From assembly GCA_903819815.1 (NCBI GenBank), contig CAIJFC010000023.1:1-16474 (forward strand): a stretch of 16,474 nucleotides of DNA, given 5' to 3'. Made by a program: the position numbers and the translations under genes. Under the pieces are notes generated by a model, which had not been told where the DNA came from, did not search any database, and saw only the letters and a program-made list of their open reading frames with translations. Source of the DNA: an uncultured Bacteroidota bacterium (GTDB lineage: Bacteria > Bacteroidota > Bacteroidia > Flavobacteriales > Flavobacteriaceae). Shown here piece after piece: positions 14,985 through 16,474 of the stretch (the first letter of the stretch is position 1; each line of letters starts with the position of its first letter).

Positions 14985-15773
14985 TTATTTATTGGTTTGA
15001 CTATTAATACTCTGCGTGTATTTTTTGGTTTTACAGAATTCTCGATATTCTTTGGGTGTTTTTTCAATCACTTTTTTAAAATTGAGGCAAAAATTACTAT
15101 GACTCTGAAAGCCTAATTCGAAAGAAATATTTCGAATAGGAACATCCGTTTCGGATAATATTTGTTTGGCCCGATCCATTTTTTTGTTTAAAATATATTG
15201 GTACGGATTCATCCCCATATATTTTGTAAATATTCGCTGAAAATATTGGGATTTCCATTTGGTTAAATTGGTTAAATCGATAACTTCAATTTTTCTGGAT
15301 AAGTTATCGTCAATAAATCGTATCACATTTCGGAGGATAAATGGCACTTCATTGTCTATTGGCATTCCATTTCTAACAATGTCAATTCGTTTATAAGAAT
15401 AATTATTGATGATAATATTGATGGTCGTTATTAGGTCTATTGGCTTAAATGGTTTTACGACAAAGGCATACGGTCTTGTGGCGTTTACGTTGCCTATGGT
15501 AAATTCGTCGGTCAAACAAGATATGTATATAAACGGAATTTGGTCTTTTTCTAGAAGCCATTTTCCTAAAAAAATGCCGTTTTTTTCTTTTCGCAAATTG
15601 ATGTCAATTAAAACTAGCGATGGTTTACATTCCTTAATTATTTCGATAGCTTCATCTACGGAATCGACCATCATAACATAGGAATAGCCTTCTTTGTTGA
15701 GGATGTTTTTGATGTCTCTGGCAATTAAATATTCGTCTTCAACGATTAGTATGGAATAAGGCTTGATTATCAT
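14985..15773 (-). CDS. Response regulator with receiver and AraC-type DNA-binding domains
   Basis: The receiver domain covers about 6-125: acidic pair E12-D13, phospho-acceptor D57 in LVLIDINL, S85 at the switch position and K107 in VVKPF. After a linker, an AraC/XylS-type double helix-turn-helix covers about 150-247 (LTNLTKWKSQYFQRIFTKYMG, NISFELGFQSHSNFCLNFKK, and the family signature ending TPKEYREF). All receiver residues needed for phosphorylation are present. It begins 6 bp after the stop of the sensor kinase gene, so the two form a pair. The genes downstream on the same strand (the small anchored protein and the T9SS cargo) are only 43 and 39 bp apart, making them the nearest candidate targets or operon partners. 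Confidence 0.95.
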   Translation of the reverse strand: MIIKPYSILIVEDEYLIARDIKNILNKEGYSYVMMVDSVDEAIEIIKECKPSLVLIDINLRKEKNGIFLGKWLLEKDQIPFIYISCLTDEFTIGNVNATRPYAFVVKPFKPIDLITTINIIINNYSYKRIDIVRNGMPIDNEVPFILRNVIRFIDDNLSRKIEVIDLTNLTKWKSQYFQRIFTKYMGMNPYQYILNKKMDRAKQILSETDVPIRNISFELGFQSHSNFCLNFKKVIEKTPKEYREFCKTKKYTQSINSQTNK

Positions 15774-15779
15774 ATAGAA

Positions 15780-16472
15780 TTAGTTTAAATGGTTTGGAAA
15801 ATTAAAATTATAATGGGTGCTTATGTCTTGATTTGATATTCTAATCCCTCGCAATTGTTTGATTAGCATGTCGATAATGTTCATTCCAATGGTGTTCGGT
15901 TTTTTCTCAACAATATAGCCTTTACCATTGTCACAATAATGAAACTCATATTGTCCATTATTTTCATAAATCGAAATCGTTATAATTTTTTCGTCTTGAT
16001 TGTCAAAGGCATATTTGTAGGAATTCATTATTAATTCATTCACAATTAACCCTAAATTTATAGCTGCTTTGGTCTCTAATTCTATATTATTAGTGTCTAT
16101 TTTAAAAAGAAGTGTTTCACCCGAAATCGTTATTATTGCTTTAATATTGTTTGTCAATTCGGTCAAATAGGTTTTAAAATCAATCCTGTTGGAATCATTT
16201 GTTTCGGATAATATTTTATGAATTAAGGCAATTGAAACGATGTTTGTTTGACTTTTTTTGACAAATTCTTCGATGTTTATCGATTGTCCCTCTTCCAATT
16301 CAATGTTCATTAAACTGATAATTATTTGCAAATTGTTTTTTATTCGGTGGTGAATTTCTTGCAAAATCAAATCTTTTGGCAACACAGTATTTACGCTTTT
16401 AGAAGTAGTGTTTGAATTAAGCCAAAACCGGGTAAATTTAATTTTGGTATTAATTGCAACATAAAGCGTCAT
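15780..16472 (-). CDS. HisKA_2-family sensor histidine kinase, C-terminal part
   Basis: This frame encodes 230 residues. LQEIHHRIKNNLQIIISLM (38-55) is the HisKA_2 dimerisation and phosphotransfer motif, with His41/His42. The ATPase domain follows: N box LIVNELIMNSYKYAF (N145, N150), G1 motif D181-N-G-K-G and G2-like NTIGMNII (193-200). The first 30 residues (TKIKFTRFWLNSNTT) look like the cytoplasmic end of a membrane helix rather than a true N-terminus. The frame has no stop in the two bases left at the edge, so the ATG at 16472 may be internal to a longer membrane sensor. It is the partner of the REC-AraC gene 6 bp downstream. The signal sensed cannot be told from this window. Confidence 0.88.
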   Translation of the reverse strand: MTLYVAINTKIKFTRFWLNSNTTSKSVNTVLPKDLILQEIHHRIKNNLQIIISLMNIELEEGQSINIEEFVKKSQTNIVSIALIHKILSETNDSNRIDFKTYLTELTNNIKAIITISGETLLFKIDTNNIELETKAAINLGLIVNELIMNSYKYAFDNQDEKIITISIYENNGQYEFHYCDNGKGYIVEKKPNTIGMNIIDMLIKQLRGIRISNQDISTHYNFNFPNHLN

Positions 16473-16474
16473 TA

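Overview
The window looks like chromosomal DNA from a member of the Bacteroidota, most likely Flavobacterium or a close relative. The DNA is AT-rich. Signal peptides are typically followed by Gln, lipoboxes read (V/I)(A/S/G)C, and Shine-Dalgarno sequences are absent. Two promoters match the Bacteroidota form (TTG or TTTG, about 19 nt, TAnnTTTG), and one protein carries a type IX secretion (T9SS) style C-terminus. No tRNA, rRNA, CRISPR array, transposase or integrase was seen.

Layout. (1) Positions 1-847, minus strand: the 5' part of a secreted BspA-like (DUF285) repeat protein, cut by the left window edge. (2) 848-1196: a divergent intergenic region holding an unexplained terminator-like hairpin and a clear promoter overlapped by a near-perfect inverted repeat. 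(3) 1197-4451: a cluster of four small exported proteins with NTF2/SnoaL-like folds, five such domains in total. They form two plus-strand transcription units that flank a minus-strand HxlR-family regulator gene. Both units start from promoters with the same TACATTTGAT -7 element, so co-regulation is plausible. (4) 4669-10888: three large paralogous exported fibre-like proteins. Each has a signal peptide, a nearly identical N-terminal module, a shaft of YadA-head-like 'NTAIG..AL' repeats, and a C-terminal Peptidase_S74 intramolecular chaperone domain whose Ser/Lys self-cleavage dyad is intact. (5) 10953-12124: two convergent Crp/Fnr-like regulators of 186 residues each, about 44% identical. 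(6) 12287-16472, minus strand: a probable operon of a HisKA_2-type sensor kinase (cut by the right edge), a REC-AraC response regulator, an 83-residue anchored protein with a PID-CTERM-like tail, and a 787-residue T9SS type C-like surface protein.

How it fits together. Almost everything non-regulatory here is exported or surface-exposed: a repeat adhesin-like protein, lipoproteins, phage-fibre-like proteins and a T9SS cargo. The regulators (HxlR, two Crp-like proteins, a two-component pair) are interleaved with these cell-surface genes. The most unusual part is the tandem trio of S74-terminated fibres. They carry Sec signals but no visible T9SS C-terminal domain, and the mosaic relationship of their parts suggests module exchange between copies. 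No functions have been demonstrated; the roles given are inferred from domain families and gene context.
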